DNA from: Geosiphon pyriformis
Taxonomy: Eukaryota > Glomeromycota > Glomeromycetes > Archaeosporales > Geosiphonaceae
Assembly: GCA_016748015.1 (NCBI GenBank)
Contig: JAAOMT010000664.1
Span: 1,899,799-1,963,798, forward strand
Reading direction: 5' to 3'
DNA: 64,000 nucleotides
A program made the position numbers and the translations under genes. Positions 47,609-59,007 of this stretch are shown here, one piece after another. The notes below the pieces were generated by a model that was not told where the DNA came from, made no database searches, and saw only the letters and a list, made by a program, of their open reading frames with translations. Positions within the stretch are counted from its first letter, which is position 1. Each line of letters begins with the position of its first letter.

Positions 47609-48262
47609 ATGGAAATCACTGACAACATCTACTTACTTATACAACAACTATTACAACTGATTCAACAACAGAAATTAAGTCTGAAAATTACCATCAATAA
47701 ACACATAATACAATACAAAGACAAAGAGATACTGCAAAAAGACCAAGCCAAAGAACAATATTCCAGATATTATAAGTCTGAAAATACTGTAGATAAAATA
47801 ATAAAAAAATAGAAACAACATTAAAAAATCCAAGAATATTAATACCAGAAAAAGAATTGATCTTAAAAAATTAGAACTAATAGATACAACAAAATCCAAA
47901 GAACTTTTGTTATTATAAATTGGGACAACAGTTAAACATTGAAAACTTATATACTAACAAAACAAAAAGGAAATTTGATTCAATTCAATTACAACAAATT
48001 AAACAACTTGTTGAAAAGAACAATTTATCTACATATGCAAAAGCCATTTACTGACTATGAATAGAATTTTAAGACAGACTAAAAATATTATTACATTCAA
48101 CAATAAATATTGTAATTATTAATCAATTGGAAAAATTAACCAACACTCAATTTGAAGAATTGCAGATGAAAATAACAGAAGCAATTTTGGAAAAAGAAGT
48201 TATAAAGTTAATCCAAAAAGGAAATTTAGAAAGTTTAAAAGATTTTAATAGAACTCAATATT
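47609..48262 (+). pseudogene. Gypsy B extra coding region between integrase and 3' LTR
   Basis: After the integrase tail come about 0.65 kb with clear coding character. A part begins MEITDNIYLLIQQLLQLIQ (47609). A second part is in another frame at 47968-48262, including RKFDSIQLQQIKQLVEKNN and TNTQFEELQMKITEAILEK. Element D, a different family, has a related reading between integrase and polypurine tract (59030-59340, minus), with RRNNLTLYYKATY and NTKFNNLKKAIIKATIE in matching places. It ends exactly at the polypurine tract in both. I do not recognise the protein; it is helical and charged, with no signal peptide or membrane segment. Position is that of an extra 3' ORF. Confidence 0.6.
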
Positions 48263-48278
48263 AAAAAGTAGAGAATAA
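48262..48278 (+). promoter_or_regulatory. polypurine tract of Gypsy B
   Basis: Purine-rich AAAAAGTAGAGAATAA directly before the 3' LTR start at 48279. It would prime plus-strand synthesis. Element D has a like tract next to its 3' LTR (59008-59024, minus). Confidence 0.65.
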
Positions 48279-49261
48279 TATTACTTATAAGAATTAAAAA
48301 TATTATAGTTAGAGAAATAGCCAATTAGAAATAGGTATAATAACAGAGAAATTTCAGGATTCCTCTAAAAAAATTGTAAAATTTCAGAATTCCAGAATTG
48401 CAAGATTCTTGGTAAAAAATTACAGGATTCCAGAATTCCAGAATTTCAAAATTTCTCTAAAAAAATTTCAAAATTTCAGGAATTTTATATAACACTAACT
48501 ATGTATATATAGCAATAGCATTAAAAATGAGAAAAATATTCAGAATTTGGTTTAGTTCTAGTTTAGTATTTCCTTTCTTATCTATTAATTAACCCTCATT
48601 TCATGGATAATTACTATTATCTAAAGTGAATTTATTAACAAATATCAAATAAACATATTTATTGTTATTCAATCTATGTTATTATTGTTTGATTAAGAAT
48701 CTGAATCACTTTTCCAGTTATTAACACTTTATGTTGATAACATTCAATACTTAACTACACTGAAACAATAGCTCTTGATCATGGCTATTAATAGAATACT
48801 AATTTTTTCTTTTTTTTATTTCTTTTTTTTTATTTCTTTTTTTTTATTTCTTTTTTTTTATTTTATTTTTTTGTTGTTTTATTAATTTACTAACTGATTA
48901 AAGAGATTAAGCATTGAGTAATTGATATTAAAAGAACTGGTAAAAGACTCAGGAATAAGAGTAAACACTCGAAATTTGAGAATAGCTTACCAAAAAACCA
49001 GCCACCAAGCTAAGAAAAAAATTGACAGAAGAACCTTCTGGAAGGCTATAAACATTAAAACACATCAACTCAAGAATTGGGGAAAAAATTAGAAACATTA
49101 CCATAGGATATTATTATTGAATCTCTGTCCATTATACAAAGGATTCAACCAAAATTTTCAGATCACCAAAATCTTCAAAGATTACCAACATAATTCAGCT
49201 ATTGAACATCAAGTTACAGATTTGTTATTTATTTTAACCACTCAAATAATTATTTGTAACA
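48279..49261 (+). repeat. 3' LTR of Gypsy B
   Basis: 983 bp, TATTACTTATAAG (eroded TGTTACTCATAGG) to TTATTTGTAACA. It shares with the 5' LTR the CCAGAATT repeats (48370-48440), the TATATATAG box (48504-48512) and the T-rich tract (48805-48870). The many differences from the 5' LTR are mostly C/T and A/G, so the insertion is old. Confidence 0.9.
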
Positions 49262-50793
49262 ATATAAATGAAATTTAATTAGAAAAAATCTTGAAAAAAA
49301 TCTTCCTGGCTGTCTTAATTAAAGCAATAGGTTAAGTGTTTGTAAGAACTTCATCTTACTTATAAGGCTTAGAAATCATTAAGACCCAAGCTTTTTTTTA
49401 TAAAACAAGAATATTGTCAAAAAACAAATATGTATTTAGCAATTTAAGAAGACATCTTATCATATTATCAGCACTATGCTTCCAAAGTTCATTAAAAATG
49501 CCAAACAAATTAGCAGTCTTGTTATCAGATAAATTATTAATTACTAAGAACAATTCTTTTATATTGATCTTCTTTATTATTTCAGAAAAAGCATTATTAT
49601 TTACATAACTCAATAATATATATTAACAGACTTAAAATTCAGACATTACCAAAAATATAGTTCATTCTTTTGTCTAACTTTTCATAATCCTATTGACACT
49701 AAGCTTAACTTTTTTTGATTCCAAAACCAGCTTACTTTTAACAACCAAATAATCCAAAACCACTTTGTAAAAAGACTTATCCAAAATATTTCTTATTATA
49801 TTTTCTTTATTAAAACAAAAACTTTCTATGTATTTTTTAATAGCTTTTCTAATAAATGTTTTCTCAGCCAACTTTAATTCATAAAACTTAGACCTTCTGT
49901 ATTTTTTTCAAACCAATAACAAATGCTTAAGAATATTCATTGACTTTTTTTTATTCCAAACTAATTTTATAATTTTAAAAGCCTCAATACTGTCCAAAGT
50001 TAACCATTTCTTAACAAAACAGTTGAATTTAAGCATATTATCTAAACTCAACTTCTTAATAATTTTGGCAATTAGCAATTTTAAACCAAAAAACTTAGAA
50101 AAATGTCTGTTTCTCAAATATTAAAATACACTGAACCAATATTTAGAAAACGTTTTATTAGCCAAATTTACTACCATCTTTCTTAACAATTCTCATATAG
50201 CATCTAAATTTGCATCAGCCCTCACTTCTAAAAATTTGTTCACTACTGCTAAAAACTTAACAGAGAAATATCTCTTAAAACATGTTTATTTAACACTATT
50301 TGCATTACTAATTTTAAACTTTCAACAATTCTTGTTAGTTTGCTTGCATATACTGTTCAAACAGACATTCAAAAAATTACTTAAACTAATTAAGACTAAG
50401 ACAACCTTGTAATTAATATTAAAAAGTCAGATATAATTTTAATTTCATAATCAGCAATTACAAATAACAAACTTTTACTTACAAACACATAATCTATAAT
50501 TTTTTTAACACCTCTTAAATTGTTTCAAGTAAGAGCTTTGACCAATAAATGTCTACCCAATAAGTTGATCAAACCTAAATCCAAACAAAACTTGAAACTT
50601 TGACTTTTTTTATCTATTTTTATTGAAGTTACTATTCAAAACCACAAAAATGCTAGAGTTAACTGTCTTAACAATAAAAAAATCGATTTTTATAGTCTAA
50701 TCATATTTAATTTCAGCAAAAGCACCAGTATACAATCCTAAAATTATAATTATGAGTTTGTCTTTGAAAAAAAGCTGTATTAAAATAATATAA
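49262..50793 (-). mobile_element. LINE copy 4, upstream part (minus), heavily decayed
   Basis: Continues the LINE interrupted at 38170. When the Gypsy element and one copy of the 4-bp target are removed, the codons run straight through the SDRI..SKF segment of the RT. The fragment covers the early RT, the middle region (49398-49613, NELWKH; 49674-49871; 49908-50117) and the end of the endonuclease (LGLYTGAFA near 50740). It is cut at 50793 by the 5' LTR of Gypsy element C, so its ORF1 and endonuclease start, if they survive, should lie beyond the right edge of the window. Confidence 0.83.
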
Positions 50794-51671
50794 TATTACT
50801 TATAAAAAAAGTACAAGAAAGAAAAATAAAAAAAACAAATAAAAAAATAGACCAATAAGAGAATAATACTTAGCAAGTAAATACAATGTCAAAAAATTAT
50901 GACATATTACTTAATAATATACATATTGTCGGTAAATTATGGCACATTGCTTAGCAATAAACACATTATCAGAAAATCATGGCATATTGTTTAAAAAAAT
51001 ATGAGATTTTGTATAACAAGAATTATGTATATATAGCAAAAATATTAGAAGCAAAAAAAAACAGAATTAATACCAACAATTAGTTAAAACTCATTAATAA
51101 TTCAATACTTTTCTCTTTAAAAAGTAGTTTTCTACAACTTGAAATGAAATTAAATTATATATTAATAAAATATTAATTATTATCTGAATCTATATTATCA
51201 TTGTTTGATTAAGAGACATTAATTACTTTTAGTCTATCAATACTCTATGTTAATAAAATCCAATACTTAACTATACTGGACCAATAGTTCTTGATCACAG
51301 CTATTAATAAAATGCTAATTTTTTTTTATTTTTATTTTTTTATTTTGTTTTATTTTGTTGTTTACTAATTAATTAAAAAATTAAGTACTGAATATTTGCC
51401 ATCAAGAATAGTCTGATAAAAGACTTAAGAATAAGAATAAAAATTTAAAAATAGCTTACCAGAAAAACACAACTGCTAGATTAAACTGGCCATTATGCTA
51501 AAAAAAAATTCATAAAAAAAACCATTAATTAAATCTCTGTTCATTATATAAAAGACTTAACCAAAATTTTCAGACTTCAAAATCTTCAAAAATTACCAAT
51601 ATTATTAACTATTGAGTACCAAGTTACAAATTTGTTATTTGTTTCAACATACCAAATAATTACTTATAATA
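50794..51671 (+). repeat. 5' LTR of Gypsy C
   Basis: 878 bp, TATTACTTATAAAAA to ACTTATAATA. Its 3' two-thirds match the family-B LTR, but the U3 does not: instead of CCAGAATT repeats it has about three units of 40 bp at 50887-51000 (ATTATGGCACATTGCTTAG core). The solo LTR at 61933-62862 has the same U3 type. TATATATAG at 51028-51036. Confidence 0.85.
50887..51000 (+). repeat. 40-bp tandem repeats in U3 of Gypsy C LTR
   Basis: Units begin near 50887, 50927 and 50967 with TGTC/TATC then AAATTATGGCA and ATTGCTTAG. At least three to four such units are in the reversed solo LTR at 62640-62770. Confidence 0.65.
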
Positions 51672-52426
51672 TTTGGTACTTTCTGTGAGATATAATTTAA
51701 CAAAAAACCAGTATCAACATTAATTAGAAAAATTGAAAGATATTTAGCTAATAATCAAGCAATTTATCAGTCTTTACAATATTATAACAATCAAAAAAAC
51801 TCCAATTATTTTCAAAATCAATCACATCTATTATCCTCATCAACCAATTAATTATAACAGCAAGAGATGTATATTTGCCACTATTGTGGTAAACAAAGAC
51901 ACTTAAAATTAGACTGCTATATAAGATTAAATAACCAATAATTGAGAAATTAATATTAAAACCCTAATTGCCAGTTTCAAACTTTAAATTACATCCAGAA
52001 TTAGGAACCATATTAATCTTATTACACTTCAATAATACAACACTCAATATATTCACCTTTAGTATATCAAACTTTAGCACCAGTTATCTATTAGCTGTAG
52101 CCACAAATTATTTATCAACTCTAACCAATTCAAACACTGCTCCAAAACTTAATGCAAATATCAGCTGGCAACCAAAGACCAAGAATTACTTACATATAAT
52201 AAAATTGGAGATTAGCAATAGTAATGCACCAACTAATTTCCAGTTTATTAAACCAGTCATCAAATCATGCCAGTGGAGTTTGGAAAGTGGATACATTCAA
52301 AACCCAAATTCTTAAAACTATTTAAGTCTTCTAATTATCCCAGAAACTAACTTATTCAATAACTTGAAAAACCTAAAAACACTATTTACTAGCAACTATT
52401 ACTAAAGACAAATTATTTACAGCCAT
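51672..52426 (+). pseudogene. Gypsy C gag, internally deleted
   Basis: The primer site and leader (51672-51715) jump directly to sequence that in element B lies near 41645, so about 1.5 kb of gag is missing. What remains includes a complete nucleocapsid knuckle CHYCGKQRHLKLDC (51876-51917) and a Thr/Asn/Ser-rich tail with an open stretch at 51968-52315. The same region in B has lost its knuckle, so C preserves it better. Confidence 0.78.
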
Positions 52427-53426
52427 TGTTATCAGAAATTTTTGGTCTTTTTTTTTGAATATTGTTACTGCTTGTTTGCTGTAAATTCATGTTTATTAGA
52501 AGTAATTGAACCTCCAATAACTGAATTTATCTTCAAATTATCTTCTATAATTTGAACTGCTAGACTTATAAATGGAATAGCCAATTTCATATCAATAATT
52601 ATATGTAGTTATTTTGTAGTAAAAGTCAACTCTTTTCCAGAAATTGTTTGTCTGAAAGCTTACTAAAATGTGTAATTATTTTGCTGTGAAAGTCAACTCT
52701 TTTACAGAAATTTTGTTTATAAACTACTTTAATGATTATAATAAAAAAATAAAAAAAAATGTAAAAAATATAAAAGAAATAAAATTTTATTAAGAAAATC
52801 ATTTTCTGGTTTAGACTTAAAGTCACTAATAAATTACTGAAATTGGTAGCTAATAAATTATTGAAATTGGTAGTTAATAAATTTCAAAACATTAGTTAGG
52901 TTTCAGAGAATTATCAAGTATAATAATTAAAAATTGGGTTTTCAAGTATTTATTTTTATTGATTTGTAAAGATGTATAAGAAATAAATACTTCTAATTAA
53001 ATTATCTAAAGTAAGATAAGATAAATTTTTTCAAAGAGAAAAGCTTTTTTTTTATACAACTTGTTATAATACTAGTCTTTAAACTCAAACTTTTTTTTTT
53101 GCTATAATTTTGATAAACTAAATATATATTTTAGTAAACTACAAGTTATTTTAATAAACTATTAACTATTTTGGTAAATTATTCATTATTTTGGCAAAAT
53201 TCTACAAATTTCAGCAAATTTTTGAATGTTAAGTAGTTTAAAATATTGTGTAATTTGATCATTTTTATTTCTATAGTACAAATTGAATTATTAATTAAAT
53301 GATAATATTTGATAATTTTATTAAATAATAAGTAATAATTGAAACAATAATAATATATGCTAATTAATAATAGGAATTATAAGAGTAATTTTATGCTAAT
53401 TAATAGCTAAAATTCTATTGATAACA
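52427..53426 (-). mobile_element. solo LTR, family A, nested in Gypsy C (reversed)
   Basis: 1000 bp, TGTTATCAG to TTGATAACA, reverse orientation to the copies at 26564 and 38884. Flanks CCAT (52423-52426) and CTAT (53427-53430) are the target copies with one C-to-T. It contains the 20-bp repeat block at 53120-53225. Confidence 0.9.
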
Positions 53427-53429
53427 CTA

Positions 53430-53760
53430 TATTTCTTTTCAAAATAGAAAAATCAACAATGCCACTTTTATTTAGTAGAGTCATTCTCAACACTAAACCA
53501 ATTACCACTATGTATATCAATGCTAAAATCAATGGCCAATCTATCAAGCTAATCTTTAATAGTGGTTTAGCAGACAGCATTATTACATAACAACTTATGG
53601 ACCAATTAAGTTATTAAATTAATCATGTTGTTAATGCCAGAATTATTACTGCTAATAAAGCCACCAAGACTTTTATTGGCAAAATTGATGACTTTTTGTT
53701 TGAAGTTAATGGCATCATGACATTCATCAAAGTTCTTATAATAAAAACCATACAATACCA
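53430..53760 (+). pseudogene. Gypsy C aspartic protease
   Basis: INGQSIKLIFNSGLADSIIT at about 53530-53590 contains the protease active site, with the catalytic Asp changed to Asn (NSG, GAT to AAT). Downstream the strands VNARIITANKATKTF and IGKIDDFLFEV follow. The N-terminal flank is separated by the family-A LTR. Confidence 0.72.
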
Positions 53761-54039
53761 AGCTTTTATTATTAATTAGCTGTTTAAAACCAATGCTATG
53801 CTTAACTAAAATATCCAGGAGCTATAGCTAAGTTAAAATGGTCAACAAACTTAAATACTAGCTATCTACAAATACTTCAAAGCTTTTTTAAGAGAGCAAT
53901 CATTGATTAAATTAGAGAAAGAAAAAAAAAAACCTATCTGAAAAGCCTATCAAGTTTTGTAAACTAAAAACAAGGACAACAAATTACCATCAATACTCTC
54001 TTGGAATAATAATAATAATAATAATAATAAAAATAAAAC

Positions 54040-54840
54040 AAAAGCCATTACAGCCACTAAAAAAATAACCAGTAGATGGAATTAATCCTATTTTGTAGAG
54101 ACAAAAAAAAACCACCTTATATTCTATTAAGATGTATTAATTATAAGAAGAAGCTTTTCTTTATAGAAGTCTAAATTTTGTTAGTTAAAAACTATTGGAT
54201 ATATACTTATTACTACTGCAAACTATAATATTAAAAATATTTTGGTTACTCTAAATAACAAGAAAAATAGAACAATAAATCATGTTTTACTTGTGAAAAA
54301 ATGCTATTCAACAAAGAAATATGAAACAATATTTCTGGTCAAAAAAAAATATGTGACACATCATGTCAATATATGATTTTTATTAGTAACTAGATGAACT
54401 GAAAAATGCTTTTTAATGCCACATAGAACTGAGCACTTTTATGTTTAAATGGTTATCCACATAATAAAAACAAAATTTGGTAAATGGCAAATGCCAAAGT
54501 TGAAAACACTTTGTTTAGAAAAATACTTATGATCAAAAACAACCCACCAAAATTTGTCAAAACTGTTTTTATTCTTAATCCAAACATCTTTATTAACATC
54601 TTAAGTGATCCAAAACAATTTTACAAATACTACCAAGACTTAGCACCTATTAAAAAAGAGCAAAAGCAGTATTTAAAACAATTAAATACTAGATTCTGTA
54701 AACATTGCCTAATTCCTAATGACTTTAAATATTGTGACAATTGTGACTTCATTTACAATCTACTACCATGTATGATCTATTCAATCTCCAAAAAAAAGAA
54801 CCAATTAGCAAATATGCATCAAAATTGGACTTTAAATTAA
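54040..54840 (+). pseudogene. Gypsy C Cys-rich zinc-ribbon-like region
   Basis: Corresponds to 43065-43930 of element B. CFTCEKM is at about 54278 and, in the open frame 54484-54840, the motif CKHCLIPNDFKYCDNC (about 54694-54741). Preceded by QFYKYYQDLAPIKKEQKQYL, also conserved in B. The function is unknown; conservation of the CxxC pairs in both decayed copies argues it was part of the live polyprotein. Confidence 0.62.
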
Positions 54841-55094
54841 ATTGCAATTCAAACTCTGATAATAATAACAACAATAGTTCCAATTTTATTTACAATAGCA
54901 ATGACAACAATAATAATTTAAACTTTAATTACAATTCCAAATAGTATATTGCACTTCTAGATTTGTCAATAAAGCAGAAATCTAAATGGTTCAATAATAA
55001 CAATAAATATATTATGCCAGAATGCACACATAATACTAATACAAAGTTTGATCTTAGATATTCAAAAAAAACTGCTATTAGATTAGAACTTTAT

Positions 55095-55450
55095 TTATGA
55101 ACCAGTATAAATCTGAAAATGACACTAAAAATTCTGGCAACAACAATGATTCAACTAGCTTTTAAATCTAGTTTAGTAAAAAAAGGAATTAATATCAGAA
55201 GAGAAATAATTAATATAAAATATGTAGAAAATATTATTATAATACTACAAAATAACTTAGAAAAAGAATACATAATTAAACCAAATAAAAAAATAGCACA
55301 GACAATATTCCTGCTTTTGGTTAAAATAGTTTAGTTAGTGTTAGTAGAAATAAGAAAAAAGTTAGGAATTACAACAAGAGGAATAAAAAGATTCAGAACA
55401 ATAAATAGAATAGATATATCAGTTAATATGGCAGAAGAAAAAACAATTGA
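55095..55450 (+). pseudogene. Gypsy C dUTPase-like domain
   Basis: Open from 55119, stop TAG at 55332, then the same frame continues to about 55450. Motif 2 KSSLVKKG (55164-55187) keeps the Gly that B has lost. Motif 3 IRREIINIKYVEN (55194-55232), motif 4 NKKIAQ, and motif 5 RGIKRFRTINR (55377-55409), where Gly positions are R or N. The stop replaces Q of the KIAQL segment kept in B. Together with B and D it shows that a dUTPase-like fold was an ancestral part of this polyprotein. Confidence 0.75.
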
Positions 55451-55979
55451 TAAGAAAAAAATTATTTCCAATTATCAATTAATCTTTATTCTATCATATA
55501 ATTAGTATATAATAATTATAGAAAGAAAGATAAAAGAGCAACCCCAAATTTTTGAAGCTAAAACAAATATTTGTAAATCAGAAAAAATTGTTATTACCAA
55601 TCTCTACATACTAGCCAAGAACAATAAACACATTAAGATTTCAATATATAACACAATTAAAAATCTTATAAAAATATTAAGTAGAATTATTATCAGATAC
55701 TTAAGCATTGAAGTTAAAAACCAATTATCAACCACTATTCTAGACTTTCTACAACTTTATAGATATGTGAATATCATATTACAAATAATCTATAAATAAG
55801 AAAAGTATTATTTATTACAACCAAAACAATTGGAGCAAATGAACTTAGAAAATTTGGACCTACTTCAATGTATGTAATTTAAAATACTACTCAACAACTT
55901 TACTAACATTTTTGTTAGTGAAAATGAATTTGGCAGAGCTGATATTATTCAATACCAGATTAAAATTGGAGATACAATA

Positions 55980-56900
55980 CTAATTAAACAAAGAGCATAT
56001 AAAGTACTATCAGCCAGCCATAAGATTATCCAACAGGAAATTAATAAAATATTGAACAATGAGTTAATTCAATCATTAATAAGTTCATGTTTATTACCAA
56101 TAGTACTTGTTCAAAAAAAGAATAAAAAGATCTGCTTTTGTATAGACTATTGAAAACTTAATAGTATTACTTATAAAGACAGTTATTTAACTTCATGAAT
56201 TCAAAAATTATTCAATGTTTTCAGAGGAAAAAAATGGTTTTTAATATTAGACTTAGATAATAATTACTAACAAGTAGCCATGAATTCAACCAACAAAAAA
56301 AAGATGGCATTTACAATTAGAGAAAAAAATTTTGAATTTGATGTTATGTCTTTTGGCTTAACCAATACTTCAGCTACCTTCTAATAGCTCATGGAAATTA
56401 TATACACTGAATTACTATGGAAATCAGTAATAGTTTATTTGGATAACACCAATGTGTTCTCTAAAACATTTAATAACCATTTCTATTATTTTCAACAAGT
56501 GTTTGAAAGATTAAGAAGAACTAGATTGAAATTGAATGCAACTAAATGCTTCTTTAACAAAACTGAATTCAAGTTTTTGGGACATGTTATAAGCAAAAAT
56601 AACATTAAAACAGATCCAAACAAAATTGAAATAGTTAAAAACTTTTCAGTACCAACAAACTTAACAGAATTAAGAGCATTTTTGGGATTTTCTAGATACT
56701 ATTACCATTTTATTCAAAACTTCTCCAAATTGGCTCAACTGCTTTACCAGCTTCAAGCAAAAAATATTAAATATAAATAGATTAAAACCCAACAAAAAGC
56801 TTTTGACATCTTAAAAAAAAAGCTTATTCAAGCTTTTGTATTAATTTACTTAGATTATAGCAAGCCATTTATTATTACTACTAATACATTTAGTCAAGTA
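55980..56900 (+). pseudogene. Gypsy C reverse transcriptase and start of RNase H
   Basis: AYKVLPASHKII .. FCIDY .. FLILDLDNNY .. MSFGLTNTSATF .. VIVYLDNTNVFSK (about 56430) .. KFLGHVISKNNIKTDPNK .. RAFLGFSRYYYHFI. The YxDD box reads YLDN as in B. The longest open part, 56391-56780, is 129 codons. It runs into the RNase H (FIITTNTFSQVLGAVLSQ, catalytic Asp changed to Asn). Confidence 0.87.
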
Positions 56901-57230
56901 TTAGGAGCTGTATTGTCACAAAAAAAAACAGATAAATAAGAACATCTAATAACATATGCCAATTGCAGTTTAAGTTTAGCCAAAAAAAACTATAAAACTC
57001 CAGTATTAGAACACTTAATTATTTATTGTGCTGTTATCAAAATAGAAAGAATACTTAAGTTAGAAATTTAATGTATATACTAATTATAAAAAATTGACAT
57101 CAATCCAAAAGCAAAAATTTGGAAACAATTATTATGCAAAATAAAAAATAAAATTATTATTATTTAATTATATCATACATTATAAAAAATAAAATAAAAT
57201 AAAAATGCCAATGGTTTGTCACAAATAAAA
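56860..57230 (+). pseudogene. Gypsy C RNase H
   Basis: Follows the RT in frame: KPFIITTNTFSQVLGAVLS, HLITYANCSLSLAKKNY and TPVLEHLIIY, matching element B. Stops are scattered. Confidence 0.72.
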
Positions 57231-57439
57231 CAAATTTAAAAACATTTTAATCCAAAAATATAACAAAAGATAAACACACAAAATATTAATAACTCCAACA
57301 TTATATTAATACTTAACAGTTTAAAGAGAAACTATCTTAAAAAAAACAAAATTACATAAAACAACAATCAAAATATTTTATTACTTACCAAGATATACTA
57401 TATCAGAAAAATAGAAAATACTCAGATCAGCCATTCAGA

Positions 57440-57992
57440 GTAATCACAGAACCAAAAAAAGAAACAATATTGTTTAACATATATTCAGATCCAATAACAG
57501 AATATTTTCATAAAGAAACAACTATAAAAAAACTAAAAAAAGATACTATTGGCTATCTATGTATCCAAAAATAATCTAATTTGTTCAAAATTGTAATACT
57601 TGTTAGAAAAAAAAAGGAACAAGACCCAGTGAACCACTAAAACCAATCAAAGTAAGACAACTATTTAATTAAATTGGAATTGACTTAATTAGATTATTAA
57701 CAATAACTAGCATAAGCGATTAATATATAGTAGTAGTTATAAACTATTTTACAAATAGCCAGAAGTAAAAGCAATTCAAAGAGCAGATACAGAATTTATA
57801 GCCAAATTTGTCTACCAAGATTTAATTTATTAACATAGATATTCAAAAAAATTATTATTAGATCAAAAAACTCATTTTGTAAACAAAACACTAACAGAAT
57901 TAAGTTAAAGATTTGAAATTAAAAAATCATTATCATCATCATATCATCCACAAACAAATGATTTAGTCTAAAAATTCAACAGAACATTGTGT
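57440..57992 (+). pseudogene. Gypsy C integrase, truncated by element D
   Basis: Parts of the HHCC region and core can be followed alongside element B (YFHKETT; the core DY region near 57745; SSSYHPQTND and NRTL at about 57930-57989). It ends abruptly at 57992 in the codons NRTLC, where the family-D LTR starts. Many stops. The rest of the integrase should lie right of the window. Confidence 0.7.
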
Positions 57993-59007
57993 TGTTATAG
58001 ATAAACTTAGAAATATATAGTAGTAATATTTGGTGCTCAAAATTTGGATTTCTAAGGAGCTTTTGAAGGTTTTTTGTTAGTAGACTTGTTTAATATGTCA
58101 GTATTATTAGTCTTTAAAAATCTTTTTGATTAATATGAATTTACCTGTAGAGTTTTTTGGTTATAACGCACAGAAAAATAGTTTTGCAGTATTGTAATTT
58201 CGTGTATATAAGCTATCTTTTCTAAGTTAGTCAAGTGCAGTTACTAAAATTTGGTAATATTTTTTTACTCTGTTGATAAGCTAATAAGATAATATTAATA
58301 TTCAATCTTAGGAAGAACTTTTTTTTTTTACCAGATTATCACAAAGTCTATTTTCAGACAATTAATTTTTCTATGTTGCTGCTTCACAAAAGAAAACAAA
58401 ATAAAAAATAAAAATAAAAATAAAGAAAAATAAAAGAAGAGAAATTAGTATTATTAATTGTCATAATCAAAAACAATTGGTCTAAATTGTACTGATTTAA
58501 AACAGTTTTATGCTAAGAGCATCTGATTGGAAACAAAAGTAAAAACAAGATTAATTCAGCTAAAATATATAAGTATAGAAATTATATAGATGTGGATTTT
58601 GGTTTTTTTAATATTTTTTTTATTTTAGTAATATAAAATATAGAATATAGCAAGAAATATATAACAGATATAGGTAAAAGAAAGTTGATTTTTGTCTATT
58701 TGTTTGTCTTTTTATCTTTTATAATTACTATTTTTTATATATTTCTCTTAGTTTTATAAGACTACTTTTAATTGTTTCATTATTGTTAACTATTGCTTAC
58801 TATTTCTGTTATTGCTTCATTTCTCTATATTATTACTAGTTATCTTAAGTTTGACTAGTTTTTTTGTATTATATTACATTTTTATATTTTGTATTGTGTT
58901 ATTATGTATTATTCTGTATTCTTTTACATTATTCTGTATTATTTTATGTTATTATGTTTTAATTATGTTTCTTTATAACTTGAATTGGTTTTTTTATTCG
59001 TATAACA
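57993..59007 (-). repeat. 3' LTR of Gypsy D (family D)
   Basis: 1015 bp bounded by TGTTATAG and CGTATAACA, inverted ends TGTTATA/TATAACA. Matches the fragment at 19733-20378. It has a T/A simple-repeat tract at 58395-58437 and a block of TATTATGTATTATTCTG-like repeats at 58880-58970. Confidence 0.82.

Larger units (their letters stand above)
38171..49261 (+). mobile_element. Ty3/Gypsy element B with both LTRs, inserted in LINE copy 4
   Basis: 11.1 kb from TGTTAC (38171) to GTAACA (49261). The order is 5' LTR, primer-binding site, gag, protease, Cys-rich and dUTPase region, RT, RNase H, integrase, extra ORF, polypurine tract, 3' LTR. Flanking 4-bp duplications are ATGT (38167-38170) and ATAT (49262-49265), differing by one G-to-A. 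The 5' LTR carries a nested family-A LTR. The internal part has many stops, some frame changes and almost no CG dinucleotide by eye. Element C is a relative with the same polyprotein order and a related LTR. Confidence 0.93.
38167..49265. repeat. target-site duplication pair ATGT / ATAT of Gypsy B
   Basis: ATGT at 38167-38170 and ATAT at 49262-49265. The LINE reading frame is restored when one of them is removed with the element. Confidence 0.75.
50794..57992 (+). mobile_element. Ty3/Gypsy element C, 3' part displaced by element D
   Basis: 5' LTR 50794-51671, then primer site, a shortened gag, protease, Cys-rich and dUTPase region, RT, RNase H and part of integrase. The coding order and sequence follow element B. 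Two insertions break it: a family-A LTR at 52427-53426 and Gypsy element D from 57993. Its 3' LTR and target duplication must be right of the window. In LINE copy 4 it sits at 50793. Confidence 0.88.

Noticed and set aside
47675-47899. Minus-strand Leu/Phe-rich open frame
   Set aside because: Antisense of the extra coding region of element B, AT-driven.
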